From the NCBI GenBank assembly GCA_900104855.1, contig FNSS01000001.1, positions 2,418,001-2,482,000 on the forward strand: DNA of 64,000 nt, read 5' to 3'. This document shows positions 43,355 through 51,833 of this stretch, in pieces. Below the pieces are notes generated by a model. The model was not told the origin of the DNA and searched no databases. It saw nothing but the letters and a program-made list of their open reading frames with translations. The first letter of the stretch is position 1; each line of letters opens with the position of its first letter. Origin of the DNA: Rhizobiales bacterium GAS188. Lineage in GTDB: Bacteria > Pseudomonadota > Alphaproteobacteria > Rhizobiales > Beijerinckiaceae. The translations under genes and the position numbers were made by a program.

Positions 43355-44668
43355 TCAGGGCGTTGCCCGCTCCCCGAGAAGCGCTTCGAGGTCGATTGCA
43401 TTGGCGATCGCCTTGTTGCCTCGGTCTCCGGGATGCAGATGGTCGCCGGAATCGAATATCGCGCCGAGCCGCGTCGGATGCGACTTGTCCCTCGTGAGCG
43501 CGTCGAAATCGACGAGGGCGTCGAACTCACCGCTCGCGCGCATCCAGGCATTGACCTTCTGGCGCAGCGTCTCCTTCTCGGCGTTGTAATAGCCCTCGAG
43601 CGGCGTGCCGCTCAATGCGCCTTCGAAGGGCGTCAGTGTCGCGCCGATGATGCGCACGCCATGAGAGCGGGCTCGCGCGATGAGCTGGCGATAGGCCGCG
43701 ACCAGCGTGCCGACGGACGGGGCCTTCTCTTCGGGCGCGAAGATGGTGCCGGGCCAGCTGATATCGTTGATGCCCATGAGCAGGATCACGGCCTTCACGC
43801 CCGGCTGGTCGAGCACGTCGCGATCGAAACGCGCCAGCGCGTTGACCCCCATGCGATCGGAGAGCAGGCGCGCTCCCGATATGCCGGCATTGACGACCGC
43901 GACATTGCGCGGCGCCAGCCGCTCGGCGAGCAGATCCGGCCAGCGCTGATTGCTGTCTTGCGTGACGCCGTTGCCGTCAGTGATGGAATCGCCGAGCGCC
44001 ACCACGAGGCCGGCCCGGATCTGCGGCTCGACCAGGATGGCGCTGAGGAACGCGCGCGCCCCGGTCGTGGCGTCTGGCGCAATCCCTTGGGCCACGATCT
44101 CCTGGGCCGCGACCTGGTTTCCCTTGCCCATATAGGCCGTCTGGCGGCCGTCCCAATGGAAGGTGGTGAGCGGCGTCTCGTCGGGCAGGTACAAGGTGAT
44201 GGCGAGGCTGCCGAGAGCGGGAACCACGAGGTCGACCGGATCGCTGATGAGCGGCGCGCCTGCCGGGATGATCGCCTCCTCCCGGCCGCCGAATGTCAGC
44301 TTGCGGTCCGAGCCGGCGACGATGCGCGATCCGCCGTCCGCGAGCGCGACATGCGCTTCGCCGATACGGAGGGCGCGCTCGCCATAGGCATTCGACAGCT
44401 CGACCCGCAAACGGCCTCCGCCGAGACTGAGGCGCGCCACCTGGCGGATGGTCGCGTTCGTCAGGCTCTGAGGGATATTGGTCGGAAAAGCGAAGTCCGC
44501 TCCCCAGACCGGCTGTGGGCTCGCGGTCCAGCTCGCGACCCAGCGCCCGCCCTGAGCCTGAGCGTCGGCCGTCGGCAGGACGCAAGCCGTCGTCAGCGCC
44601 GCCGCCAGGCAGAGCTGCAGGGTCCCCTTGTGCAAGCTGTCCCTGCGAGATCCGGCACGTGCGTCCAC
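43355..44668 (-). CDS. Exported SGNH/GDSL hydrolase
   Basis: A 437-residue secreted esterase-type enzyme. The N-terminus has a basic start, then LCLAAALTTACVLPTADAQA as signal peptide. An N-terminal beta domain of about 160 residues (WVASWTASPQPVWG, LRVELSNAYGERALRIGEAH) precedes the SGNH core: VVALGDSITDGNGVTQDSNQ, VVNAGISGARLLSD, LLMGINDISWPG and HLHPGDRGNKAIANAID with the catalytic Asp-His. This architecture resembles extracellular esterases acting on plant-derived or aromatic esters; the substrate is unknown. A GTG start at 44668 is supported by AGGAGA 6 nt upstream. Confidence 0.88.
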   Translation of the reverse strand: MDARAGSRRDSLHKGTLQLCLAAALTTACVLPTADAQAQGGRWVASWTASPQPVWGADFAFPTNIPQSLTNATIRQVARLSLGGGRLRVELSNAYGERALRIGEAHVALADGGSRIVAGSDRKLTFGGREEAIIPAGAPLISDPVDLVVPALGSLAITLYLPDETPLTTFHWDGRQTAYMGKGNQVAAQEIVAQGIAPDATTGARAFLSAILVEPQIRAGLVVALGDSITDGNGVTQDSNQRWPDLLAERLAPRNVAVVNAGISGARLLSDRMGVNALARFDRDVLDQPGVKAVILLMGINDISWPGTIFAPEEKAPSVGTLVAAYRQLIARARSHGVRIIGATLTPFEGALSGTPLEGYYNAEKETLRQKVNAWMRASGEFDALVDFDALTRDKSHPTRLGAIFDSGDHLHPGDRGNKAIANAIDLEALLGERATP

Positions 44669-44712
44669 GAGAAGTCTCCTATCGGCTGTTTCGGGTGATG
44701 GCGGGTGGAGGA

Positions 44713-45903
44713 TCAGCGGCAGAGAGCCGGATCGACGGCTGGTCGAAGCCGCCGCTCGCCCTTCTCGGCGCGGATCGCGAGAAGCGCGATCGCGAGGCCG
44801 CCGAGCGGCATGAGCGCAGCGACCGCCGCTAGCGCGCCGAGGCCCGGACCGTGTGTGATGACGAGGCCGCCGAGCCAGGCTCCAAGCGCATTGCCGAGAT
44901 TGAAGGCCGCAATGTTGAAGCTCGAAGCGAGGCTCTGGCCCGCACCCTCTGCTCGCTGCAGCACGAAGAGCTGCAGCGGCGCGACCGTCGCGAAGGCCGA
45001 CGCGCCGAGGAGGCCGACGAAGATGATGGCCGCGACCTTGTCATGGATGGCGAAGCCCATGAGCAGGAGCACCACGGCCAGCGCCACGAGGCTCCCGAGC
45101 AGGGTCGGCACCAAGGCGATATCGGCGAGCTTGCCGCCGATCAGGTTGCCGGCGATGAGGCCGCCGCCGAAGACGAGGAGGATCGGCGACACGGCGCTCT
45201 CGGGAAAGCCGGTGATCTCGGTCAGGAGCGGGGCGATATAAGTGAAGACCGCGAACACGCCCGCATAGCCGAGCACGGTGGTGACGAGGCCGGCCAGCAC
45301 CTTGCGGCGCGAGATGGCCCTGAGATCTGCGCGCCAATCGGCCGGCTCGGGCGCCGCCTCGTCGCGCGGAACCAGGGCCGCGATGACGGCGAATGCCGCA
45401 ACGCCGATGAGCACGACCGCGAGGAAGGTCGCCCGCCAGCCGAAGACCTGGCCGATCCAGGTGCCGAAGGGCACGCCGAGAATATTGGCGACCGTCAGGC
45501 CGGTGAACATGACGGCGATCGCGGAGGCGCGGCGCGGCGGCGCCACGAGGCCGGTCGCAACCACCGAGCCGACACCGAAGAAGGTGCCATGCGCCAAAGC
45601 GGTCAGCACCCGCGCCGCCATCAAGGCGCCGTAGCTCGGCGCGAGCGCACAAGCAGCGTTGCCGATGATGAAGACCGCCATCAAGGCGAGCAGCACGGTC
45701 TTGCGCGGCCAAGACGCGGTCGCCGCCGTGAGCAGCGGCGCGCCGGCGACGACGCCGAGCGCATAGCCCGAGATCAGCAGGCCGGCACTGGCGATCGAGA
45801 CGCCGAGATCGGCGCTGACATTGAGGAGAAGGCCCATGATCACGAATTCGGTGACGCCGATGCCGAAGGCACCGGCCGCGAGGGCGTAGAGGGCGAGGGG
45901 CAT
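44713..45903 (-). CDS. MFS transporter, DHA1 (AraJ/YdhP-like) family
   Basis: A 396-residue twelve-helix major facilitator protein of the drug:H+ antiporter-1 family. ALYALAAGAFGIGVTEFVIM and LLLNVSADLGVSIASAGLLI open the protein; APLLTAATASWPRKTVLLAL holds the loop 2-3 motif, and TALAHGTFFGVGSVVATGLV and NILGVPFGTWIGQVFGWRAT are typical of AraJ/YdhP-like sugar or drug exporters. The ATG at 45903 puts helix 1 directly at the N-terminus; one at 45954 is possible. It is divergent from a LysR gene, which probably controls it. Confidence 0.9.
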   Translation of the reverse strand: MPLALYALAAGAFGIGVTEFVIMGLLLNVSADLGVSIASAGLLISGYALGVVAGAPLLTAATASWPRKTVLLALMAVFIIGNAACALAPSYGALMAARVLTALAHGTFFGVGSVVATGLVAPPRRASAIAVMFTGLTVANILGVPFGTWIGQVFGWRATFLAVVLIGVAAFAVIAALVPRDEAAPEPADWRADLRAISRRKVLAGLVTTVLGYAGVFAVFTYIAPLLTEITGFPESAVSPILLVFGGGLIAGNLIGGKLADIALVPTLLGSLVALAVVLLLMGFAIHDKVAAIIFVGLLGASAFATVAPLQLFVLQRAEGAGQSLASSFNIAAFNLGNALGAWLGGLVITHGPGLGALAAVAALMPLGGLAIALLAIRAEKGERRLRPAVDPALCR

Positions 45904-46002
45904 GGGGCAGGCCAGGGGTTCGTTGCGGACGCCCTGAGATGGACCTGGCCTCATTCATGAGCTAGCCTGCCGCCGGCACATTATTTGTGAAATGAAGTCA
46001 CA

Positions 46003-46917
46003 ATGACACGTTTCAACGTTAATCGCGCAGGCGAGATGGACATCTTCGTGAAGGTGGTGGAGCTCGGCGGTTTCTCGGCCGCCTCCCGCGCCTATCGCAT
46101 GACGCCTTCGGCGGTGAGCAAGCTCATCTCTCGCCTCGAAGCCAGGCTCGGGGCACGGCTCGTCAACCGCTCGACCCGCAAGCTGCAGCTCACCCCGGAA
46201 GGCTGCGTCTTCTATGAACGCAGCGTGCGTATCCTCGCCGATCTCAGCGAGGCCGAGCGCGGAGTTGCATCGAGCCGCATGCCCGGCGGCAGGCTGAGAG
46301 TGAATGCCAATGTGCCCTTCGGCCGGCATGTCCTCATCCCACTGGTTCCGGAATTCCTCGAGCGGCATCCGGCGATCACGCTCGACATCGTGCTCACCGA
46401 TACGGTCATCGACCTCCTCGAGGAGCGCACCGACGTGGCGATCCGCGCCGGTCCGCTACAAAGCTCGAGCCTCGTCGCCCGCAAGCTCGGCGAGACACGC
46501 ATGGTGATCGTGGGGGCGCCCGCTTATCTCGCACGCCATGGCGTGCCGGGGACGGTAGCCGAGCTCGAAGGCCATAACCGCCTCAGCTTCGGCTATATGC
46601 GAACCGTCGAGGGCTGGCCCCTCATCGAGGGCGGCAGGTCTGTCAGCGTCGCGCCGGCCGGCAATGCCCAGGTCAGCGACGGGGAAGCGCTGCGCCAACT
46701 CGCCCTCGCGGGTCTCGGCCTGGCGCGGCTCGGCACTTTCCAGGTCAGGGACGATATCGCAGCCGGCCGGCTGCTGCCGGTGCTCGAGCACTGCAATCCG
46801 GGCGACACCGATGCCATGCATGCGGTGTTTCTCGGCCAGGGCGGCTATCTCCCGGCCCGCGTGCGCGCCTTCCTCGATTTTCTGGTCGAGAGGGTGCGGT
46901 TCGGGGATGCCGACTAG
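46003..46917 (+). CDS. LysR-family transcriptional regulator
   Basis: A 304-residue LysR-type regulator with helix-turn-helix MDIFVKVVELGGFSAASRAY followed by RMTPSAVSKLISRLEARLGA, and effector domain GGRLRVNANVPFGRHVLIPL, ITLDIVLTDTVIDLLEERTD, VAIRAGPLQSSSLVARKLGE. The pattern is of the large CrgA/AaeR-like LysR group. It is divergent from the MFS gene with about 100 bp between starts; that gap contains ATTATTTGTGAAATGAAGTC, AT-rich and containing the likely promoter. Its 3' end overlaps the GntR gene by 4 bp on the opposite strand. Confidence 0.9.
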   Translation: MTRFNVNRAGEMDIFVKVVELGGFSAASRAYRMTPSAVSKLISRLEARLGARLVNRSTRKLQLTPEGCVFYERSVRILADLSEAERGVASSRMPGGRLRVNANVPFGRHVLIPLVPEFLERHPAITLDIVLTDTVIDLLEERTDVAIRAGPLQSSSLVARKLGETRMVIVGAPAYLARHGVPGTVAELEGHNRLSFGYMRTVEGWPLIEGGRSVSVAPAGNAQVSDGEALRQLALAGLGLARLGTFQVRDDIAAGRLLPVLEHCNPGDTDAMHAVFLGQGGYLPARVRAFLDFLVERVRFGDAD

Positions 46918-47612
46918 CGCATATCCATGGCGCGGTTGCGGGCGCCGATGATGTGCTCGCCCAATGTGGCCGAAGCTTTGGCGGGATCGCGCGTCGCGAT
47001 GGCGTCGATGATGCCGAGATGCTCGCGCATGGTGGGGATGACCACCTCGTCATTGAGCTGCGTCTGCTGCTGGCGGATCAGCCGGATCTTGATGGCATTG
47101 ACCCGGTAGGCCTCCGAGATGATGGCGTTGCCGAGTGAATCGATAATCGTGGCGTGCAGGTCCCAATCGACCAGCTGGGCTTCCGCCACGAGATCGGCGC
47201 CGACGCCACCTTGCCGTGCCGCCTCCTCGCAACGCGCCAATATGGCGGCATGCACGTCGCGCAGCCTGTCGAGATCGGCTTGCCGGACGTTCTGCGCGAA
47301 GACTGCGACCGCCTCCTTCTCCAGGAACAGGCGGTATTGGAAGGCGTCGCGGACGAGGTTCAGGTCCACATGGGCGATCTGCATGCCGCGCTGAGGCGCC
47401 GTCCTGACGAGACCCTCCGCCTCGAGACGCGGCACCAGCTCACGGATGGCGCCGAGCGGCAAGCCCGTAAGCTCGACGAGCTCGCGTTGCGAGATGAATT
47501 GGCCGGCCTTGATGTCGCGAGCCAGGAGATGGCGTGTGAAGCTGTGATAAGCGCGCTCACGCAGATTGGCGGGCCGTCTCGCATTCCGCCCCGTCTCCCC
47601 GATCGCGCTCAT
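46914..47612 (-). CDS. GntR-family regulator (FadR-type FCD domain)
   Basis: A 232-residue GntR regulator. The winged helix lies in LRERAYHSFTRHLLARDIKA, FISQRELVELTGLPLGAIRE and LVRTAPQRGMQIAHVDLNLV; the all-helical FCD effector domain follows with YRLFLEKEAVAVFAQNVRQA, WDLHATIIDSLGNAIISEAY and MREHLGIIDAIATRDPAKAS, whose Asp/His residues usually bind a metal and a carboxylate ligand. Its ATG at 47612 lies 4 bp behind the stop of the DapA-like gene, so it is the second gene of that operon. Presumably it regulates the divergent DapA-like and ABC genes. Confidence 0.88.
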   Translation of the reverse strand: MSAIGETGRNARRPANLRERAYHSFTRHLLARDIKAGQFISQRELVELTGLPLGAIRELVPRLEAEGLVRTAPQRGMQIAHVDLNLVRDAFQYRLFLEKEAVAVFAQNVRQADLDRLRDVHAAILARCEEAARQGGVGADLVAEAQLVDWDLHATIIDSLGNAIISEAYRVNAIKIRLIRQQQTQLNDEVVIPTMREHLGIIDAIATRDPAKASATLGEHIIGARNRAMDMR

Positions 47613-47616
47613 GGGC

Positions 47617-48561
47617 TCAGGCGGCCCGGGCCGCGAAGATCGCGTCATGGGCGGCGGCGAGCCTTGCGGCTTCGGCCGGTGCCATCGCGGTCAGCGGCGG
47701 CTGCACCGCGAGCCAGCCGGGATCGCCGCTGCGATGCGCCACGAGCGCCTTCACGGCCGGGATCACCGGATATTGCACGAGGGCATCGACCAGCTCCACC
47801 ACCTTCTCGTCATCGGCGCGGTTGCGGATCATGGCGCCGATCCGCTCCGGACAGAGATTCGCCAGCCCGCAGATCGAGCCTTCGCCGCCGAGCCGCATGG
47901 CCGCCGCGAGGCAGCGCTCGTCGCCGATCAGAATCGAAATGTCCCTGTGCCGCGCCAATAGCCGCTCCGTATAGTCGAAATCGCCGGACGAATCTTTCAC
48001 GCCGATGATCACCTCCGGAAAGGATTTGCGCAACCGCGAGACAAGATCGACCGACAGCTCGACCTGCGTGACCGAGGGAATGTTGTAGAGGATGACGTCG
48101 CGCGCCTGCGCGCCGAGACGCTCGAACAGCTTGGCGAACCAGGCGAACACCCCGTCATCGTTCGGCGCCTTGAAGTAGAAGGGCGGCGCCAGCAAAAGGG
48201 CGCGACCATCGGCATCGAGGATCTGGCGCGCCTGCGCCAGGGCCTCTTCGAGCGAGGCGGAGGCGACGCAGCCGACGAGCTCGCGGCGTGGCTCGAGCCC
48301 CGCGCTGGCCAAAGCGCCGAGCACCAGCTCACGCGAGGCGAGGCCAAGCGAGGCCCCCTCGCCTGTCGTGCCGAAGGCGGTGACGCTGTCGCAGCCCTGT
48401 GCCAGGCACCAGCGAGCATGCCCCACCAATATATTCAGGGCGACCTGCCCATCCGGCCGGAACGGCGTGCTCAACGCACAAGATAGCCCGAACGGGGTTT
48501 TGGCTCGTGTCACGGAAGGCCTCTCAGCTGAAGTGTCAACAAATTGATTTGCGATTGACAT
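47617..48561 (-). CDS. DapA-family (dihydrodipicolinate synthase-like) lyase
   Basis: A 314-residue class I aldolase-fold enzyme. FGTTGEGASLGLASRELVLG is the carbonyl-binding loop, DVILYNIPSVTQVELSVDLV contains the active-site Tyr, and EVIIGVKDSSGDFDYTERLL the Schiff-base Lys. Such proteins include true DapA, N-acetylneuraminate lyase and several sugar-acid or hydroxy-oxoacid aldolases; the setting beside a GntR regulator and a sugar-type ABC importer favours a catabolic aldolase. The start codon is 2 bp from a dyad in the divergent promoter region. Confidence 0.88.
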   Translation of the reverse strand: MSIANQFVDTSAERPSVTRAKTPFGLSCALSTPFRPDGQVALNILVGHARWCLAQGCDSVTAFGTTGEGASLGLASRELVLGALASAGLEPRRELVGCVASASLEEALAQARQILDADGRALLLAPPFYFKAPNDDGVFAWFAKLFERLGAQARDVILYNIPSVTQVELSVDLVSRLRKSFPEVIIGVKDSSGDFDYTERLLARHRDISILIGDERCLAAAMRLGGEGSICGLANLCPERIGAMIRNRADDEKVVELVDALVQYPVIPAVKALVAHRSGDPGWLAVQPPLTAMAPAEAARLAAAHDAIFAARAA

Positions 48562-48562
48562 G

Positions 48563-48580
48563 TTAGTCTGTGCTGTCTAA
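48563..48580. promoter_or_regulatory. Candidate GntR operator dyad
   Basis: The 18-bp TTAGTCTGTGCTGTCTAA has ends TTAG/CTAA and alternating inner positions that pair as an inverted repeat (12 of 18 symmetric). It lies in the 162-bp divergent gap directly upstream of the DapA-like start. A FadR-type GntR protein binding here could control both directions. This is an inference from position and symmetry. Confidence 0.45.
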
Positions 48581-48723
48581 TCACACAAGTAGGCGATCAC
48601 GCCTGATCTTGGCTATTGAGGCTGCGGTCGAAGCCGCGCATAGGCGGCCCGCAGATGGCTGAAGCGGCACCGCGCGTCGCCGGCCTCACGACACCGACAG
48701 CATAGGGACGACAGGGAGGATAC

Positions 48724-50061
48724 ATGTCGAAGCGAGCTTGGACCGGCTTGACGAGGCGCAATGTTCTTGCGAGTTCGGCTGCCGCCGCGGCGCTGGGACT
48801 CTCCGGGACGAGGCCGGCCTTCGCCAATGTGGATTGGAAGAAGTTCGCCGGCAGCAAGATCGAGGTCAACCTGGTCAAGAGCCCGCGCGGCGATACGCTG
48901 CAGGCCTATGAGAAGGAATTCGAGGAGCTGACCGGCATCAAGGTCTCCTCCGAACAGACGCCCGAGCAGCAGCAGCGCCAGAAGGCCGTGATCGAGCTGA
49001 CCTCGGGCAAGCCGAGCTTCGATGTGGTGCATCTCAGCTACCACGTGCAGAAGCGCCAGTTCGAGAAGGGCAAATGGCTCGCCGATCTGTCCGTCATGAT
49101 GAAGGATCCGAGCCTCACCGACCCCTCCTTCGTCGAGAGCGATTTCGCCGAGGCCGGATTGTCCTTCGCCAAGGATGAGGGCGGGATCATCCGAGCCCTG
49201 CCCTTCTCGGTTGATTACTGGATCGTCTATTGGAACAAGGAACTCTTCGCCAAGAAGAGCCTCAGCTATCCGACGAGCTTCGCCGAGATGGTCGAGGCCG
49301 CCAAGGCGCTGACCGATCCCGGCAGCAGAACCTATGGCTTCGTCGCCCGCGGCCAGAAGAATGCCAATGTCCCGGTGTGGACGACCTTGATGCTCGGCTA
49401 CGACACCGATTCGATCGACAAGGCCGGCAATCTCCAGACCACATCGCCCGGCGCCATCGAGGCCGCGAAGCTCTACCAGACACTGTTGACCAAAACGGCG
49501 CCTCCCGGCGTCACCGGCTTCAACTGGATGGAGTGCCAATCGGCCTTCCTGCAGGGGCGTGTCGGCATGTGGCTCGACGGCGTCGGCTTCGCGCCTCCGC
49601 TCGAGGATCCCGACAAATCGCGCGTCGCCGGCAAGGTCGGCTATGGGGTGATGCCCAAGGGGCCGAAAGCGCATGCGGCCGCCACCACCGGCGACGGCAT
49701 CGGCGTGACCGCGGCCTCGCAGAACAAGGGCGCCGCCTATCTCTATTGCCAATGGGCGATCTCCAAGCAGATGGGCGCGCGCCTGCTGCAGGCCGGCGCC
49801 GGCGTTCCCTTCCGCGCCTCCGTCCTCGACGACCCCGAGATCCGCAAGGGCGTGAAGATGCCGGGCGCCTGGGTCGATGCGGTGGCGCAATCCGGCAAGA
49901 TCAGCCGGCTGGCGCTGCCGGTGATCATCCCGGTCACCGAGTTCCGCGACATCATGGGCGTCGCCTTGACCAATATGCTGTCGGGCGCCGATCCCGAGAC
50001 CGAGCTGAAGCGCGCCACCGAGGAGTTCAAGCCGGTTCTCGAGCGCAGCGAGAAGGCATGA
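48724..50061 (+). CDS. ABC transporter solute-binding protein, sugar-type (family 1)
   Basis: A 445-residue periplasmic binding protein. LTRRNVLASSAAAAALGLSG is a twin-arginine-like signal peptide with likely cleavage after RPAFA. The mature protein has the family-1 pattern: KIEVNLVKSPRGDTLQAYEK, FEELTGIKVSSEQ, KPSFDVVHLSYHVQ, YWIVYWNKELFAKKSLSYPT and FLQGRVGMWLDGVG. Ligands of such proteins are usually sugars, polyols or glycerophosphodiesters; the ligand here is unknown. The stop overlaps the first permease start (ATGA). Divergent from the DapA-like/GntR operon. Confidence 0.92.
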   Translation: MSKRAWTGLTRRNVLASSAAAAALGLSGTRPAFANVDWKKFAGSKIEVNLVKSPRGDTLQAYEKEFEELTGIKVSSEQTPEQQQRQKAVIELTSGKPSFDVVHLSYHVQKRQFEKGKWLADLSVMMKDPSLTDPSFVESDFAEAGLSFAKDEGGIIRALPFSVDYWIVYWNKELFAKKSLSYPTSFAEMVEAAKALTDPGSRTYGFVARGQKNANVPVWTTLMLGYDTDSIDKAGNLQTTSPGAIEAAKLYQTLLTKTAPPGVTGFNWMECQSAFLQGRVGMWLDGVGFAPPLEDPDKSRVAGKVGYGVMPKGPKAHAAATTGDGIGVTAASQNKGAAYLYCQWAISKQMGARLLQAGAGVPFRASVLDDPEIRKGVKMPGAWVDAVAQSGKISRLALPVIIPVTEFRDIMGVALTNMLSGADPETELKRATEEFKPVLERSEKA

Positions 50062-50993
50062 ATGGCGCGACCTCGCCGGCCGCGACGGCGGCTGGCGGCC
50101 TGACCGCCAAGGCGCCTGCCAAGGGGTCCGCGGAGAGCGGGCGCTATTGGCCCTTCGTGCTGCCGGCGCTCGCGGTCGTCATCGGCGTCATCGTCTTCCC
50201 CTGGGTGTTCACGCTCTGGATGAGCGTGAACGAATGGCGGATCGGCGCCGGCAATCATTATGTCGGTTTCGACAATTATCTGCGGCTCGCCGGCGATCAA
50301 CGCTTCCTCGAAGCTCTGTGGCACACCATCCTCTACACGCTGCTCTCGGTGCTGGCGCCGCTCGTCTTCGGCACGCTCGCGGCTCTGCTCTTCAATGAGC
50401 GCCTGCCGTTGCGTGGCGTGTTGCGCGGCATCTTCTCGATGCCGATGATGGCAACGCCCGTCGCCATCGCGCTCGTCTGGACGATGATGTTCCACCCGCA
50501 GCTCGGCGTGCTCAATTATCTCCTCTCGCTCATTGGCCTGCCGGACCAGGCTTGGGTCTACCATCCGGCAAGCGTCATTCCCTCGCTGGTGATGGTCGAG
50601 ACCTGGCAATGGACGCCGCTCGTTATGCTGATCGTGCTCGGTGGCCTCGCGGCGATCCCGGCCGAGCCTTATGAGAGCGCCGAGATCGACGGCGCCAATG
50701 CCTGGCAGCGCTTCCGCTTCATCACCTTGCCGTTGATCGGGCCTTTCCTGATGGTCGCCGTGATGATCCGCTCGATCGATGCCTTGAAGAGCTTCGACAT
50801 CATCTATGCCATCACTCAAGGGGGGCCGGGCACGGCGTCGGAGACCATCAACCTCTATCTCTACAGCGTCGCCTTCACCTATTACGATGTCGGCTATGGC
50901 TCGGCCATCGCGGTCGTGTTCTTCGTGCTAATCGTGGTTTTGTCGCTCGCCCTCCTGCATCTGCGTCAACGCAGCTCCTGGCGCGAGGCGTGA
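50058..50993 (+). CDS. ABC transporter permease, sugar-type (MalF-like)
   Basis: A 311-residue inner-membrane permease. Six hydrophobic spans are visible, among them YWPFVLPALAVVIGVIVFPW and ALWHTILYTLLSVLAPLVFG, and the ATPase-contact EAA loop reads AEPYESAEIDGANAWQRFRF followed by ITLPLIGP. MALF-type permeases carry this loop and a longer N-terminus, as here (an Ala/Gly-rich tail of about 25 residues). It overlaps the binding-protein gene by 4 bp and the next permease follows after 7 bp. Confidence 0.92.
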   Translation: MNGATSPAATAAGGLTAKAPAKGSAESGRYWPFVLPALAVVIGVIVFPWVFTLWMSVNEWRIGAGNHYVGFDNYLRLAGDQRFLEALWHTILYTLLSVLAPLVFGTLAALLFNERLPLRGVLRGIFSMPMMATPVAIALVWTMMFHPQLGVLNYLLSLIGLPDQAWVYHPASVIPSLVMVETWQWTPLVMLIVLGGLAAIPAEPYESAEIDGANAWQRFRFITLPLIGPFLMVAVMIRSIDALKSFDIIYAITQGGPGTASETINLYLYSVAFTYYDVGYGSAIAVVFFVLIVVLSLALLHLRQRSSWREA

Positions 50994-51000
50994 GGCCAAG

Positions 51001-51825
51001 ATGAAGCTCAACAAGTTCTTCAGGGCCTGCGGACTCGGCGTCGCGGTCTTCCTCGTCGTCTCGCCAGCCCTGTTCTTCTTCTTGTGGATGCTGTCGCTCT
51101 CCTTGAAGTTCGAGATCGATAATGGCGCCTATCCGCCGATCTTCATTCCCGACCGCTTCGCCTGGAAGAATTATGTCGGGGTATTCAGTTCGAACGACTT
51201 CCTGCTCTATTTCAAGAACAGCGTGATCGTCACCGGCGGCGCGACCTTGGCGGCGCTCGCGGTCGGCGTACCGGCCGGCTACGGCATCGCCCGCATGAAG
51301 GCGCACAAGGCCGCGATGGTGATCATGATCGCGCGGATGACACCTGGCCTGTCCTTCCTGATCCCGCTCTTCCTTTTATTCCAATGGCTCGACCTGCTCG
51401 GCACGCTATGGCCGCAGATCATCATCCATCTGGTCGTCACGGTGCCGATCGTGATCTGGATCATGATCGGCTATTTCGAGACGACGCCGCTCGAGCTCGA
51501 AGAGGCGGCCCGCATCGACGGCGCCGATCGCTGGCAGGTCTTCCGCCTCGTGGCGCTGCCGATCGCCAAGCCGGGCATCGTCGTCGCCTTCATCCTAGCG
51601 GTGATCTTCTCATGGAATAATTTCGTGTTCGGCATCGTGCTGGCGAGCCGCGGCACGCGCACCTTGCCGGTCGCCGTCTACAACATGCTGTCCTTCGAAC
51701 AGGTGAGCTGGGGGCCCTTGGCAGCGGCTGCCCTGATCGTCACCTTGCCGGTGCTGCTGCTGACGGTGTTCGCGCAGCGCCAGATCGTCGCTGGCCTCAC
51801 GGCCGGAGCCGTCAAGGGCGGATAG
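51001..51825 (+). CDS. ABC transporter permease, sugar-type (MalG-like)
   Basis: A 274-residue inner-membrane permease. It begins with LGVAVFLVVSPALFFFLWML, has the MalG-like FKNSVIVTGGATLAALAVGV and AGYGIARMKA, and the EAA loop TPLELEEAARIDGADRWQVF followed by RLVALPIAKPG. It would form the channel with the upstream permease. The operon ends here: the next gene is on the opposite strand, so no ATP-binding subunit is encoded in this cluster. The complex must borrow an ATPase encoded elsewhere. Confidence 0.92.
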   Translation: MKLNKFFRACGLGVAVFLVVSPALFFFLWMLSLSLKFEIDNGAYPPIFIPDRFAWKNYVGVFSSNDFLLYFKNSVIVTGGATLAALAVGVPAGYGIARMKAHKAAMVIMIARMTPGLSFLIPLFLLFQWLDLLGTLWPQIIIHLVVTVPIVIWIMIGYFETTPLELEEAARIDGADRWQVFRLVALPIAKPGIVVAFILAVIFSWNNFVFGIVLASRGTRTLPVAVYNMLSFEQVSWGPLAAAALIVTLPVLLLTVFAQRQIVAGLTAGAVKGG

Positions 51826-51833
51826 GTCGCAGC

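Noticed and set aside
43055-44698. 547-codon plus-strand frame opposite the SDR and SGNH genes
   Set aside because: Codon-bias shadow; no motif and no plausible start signal.
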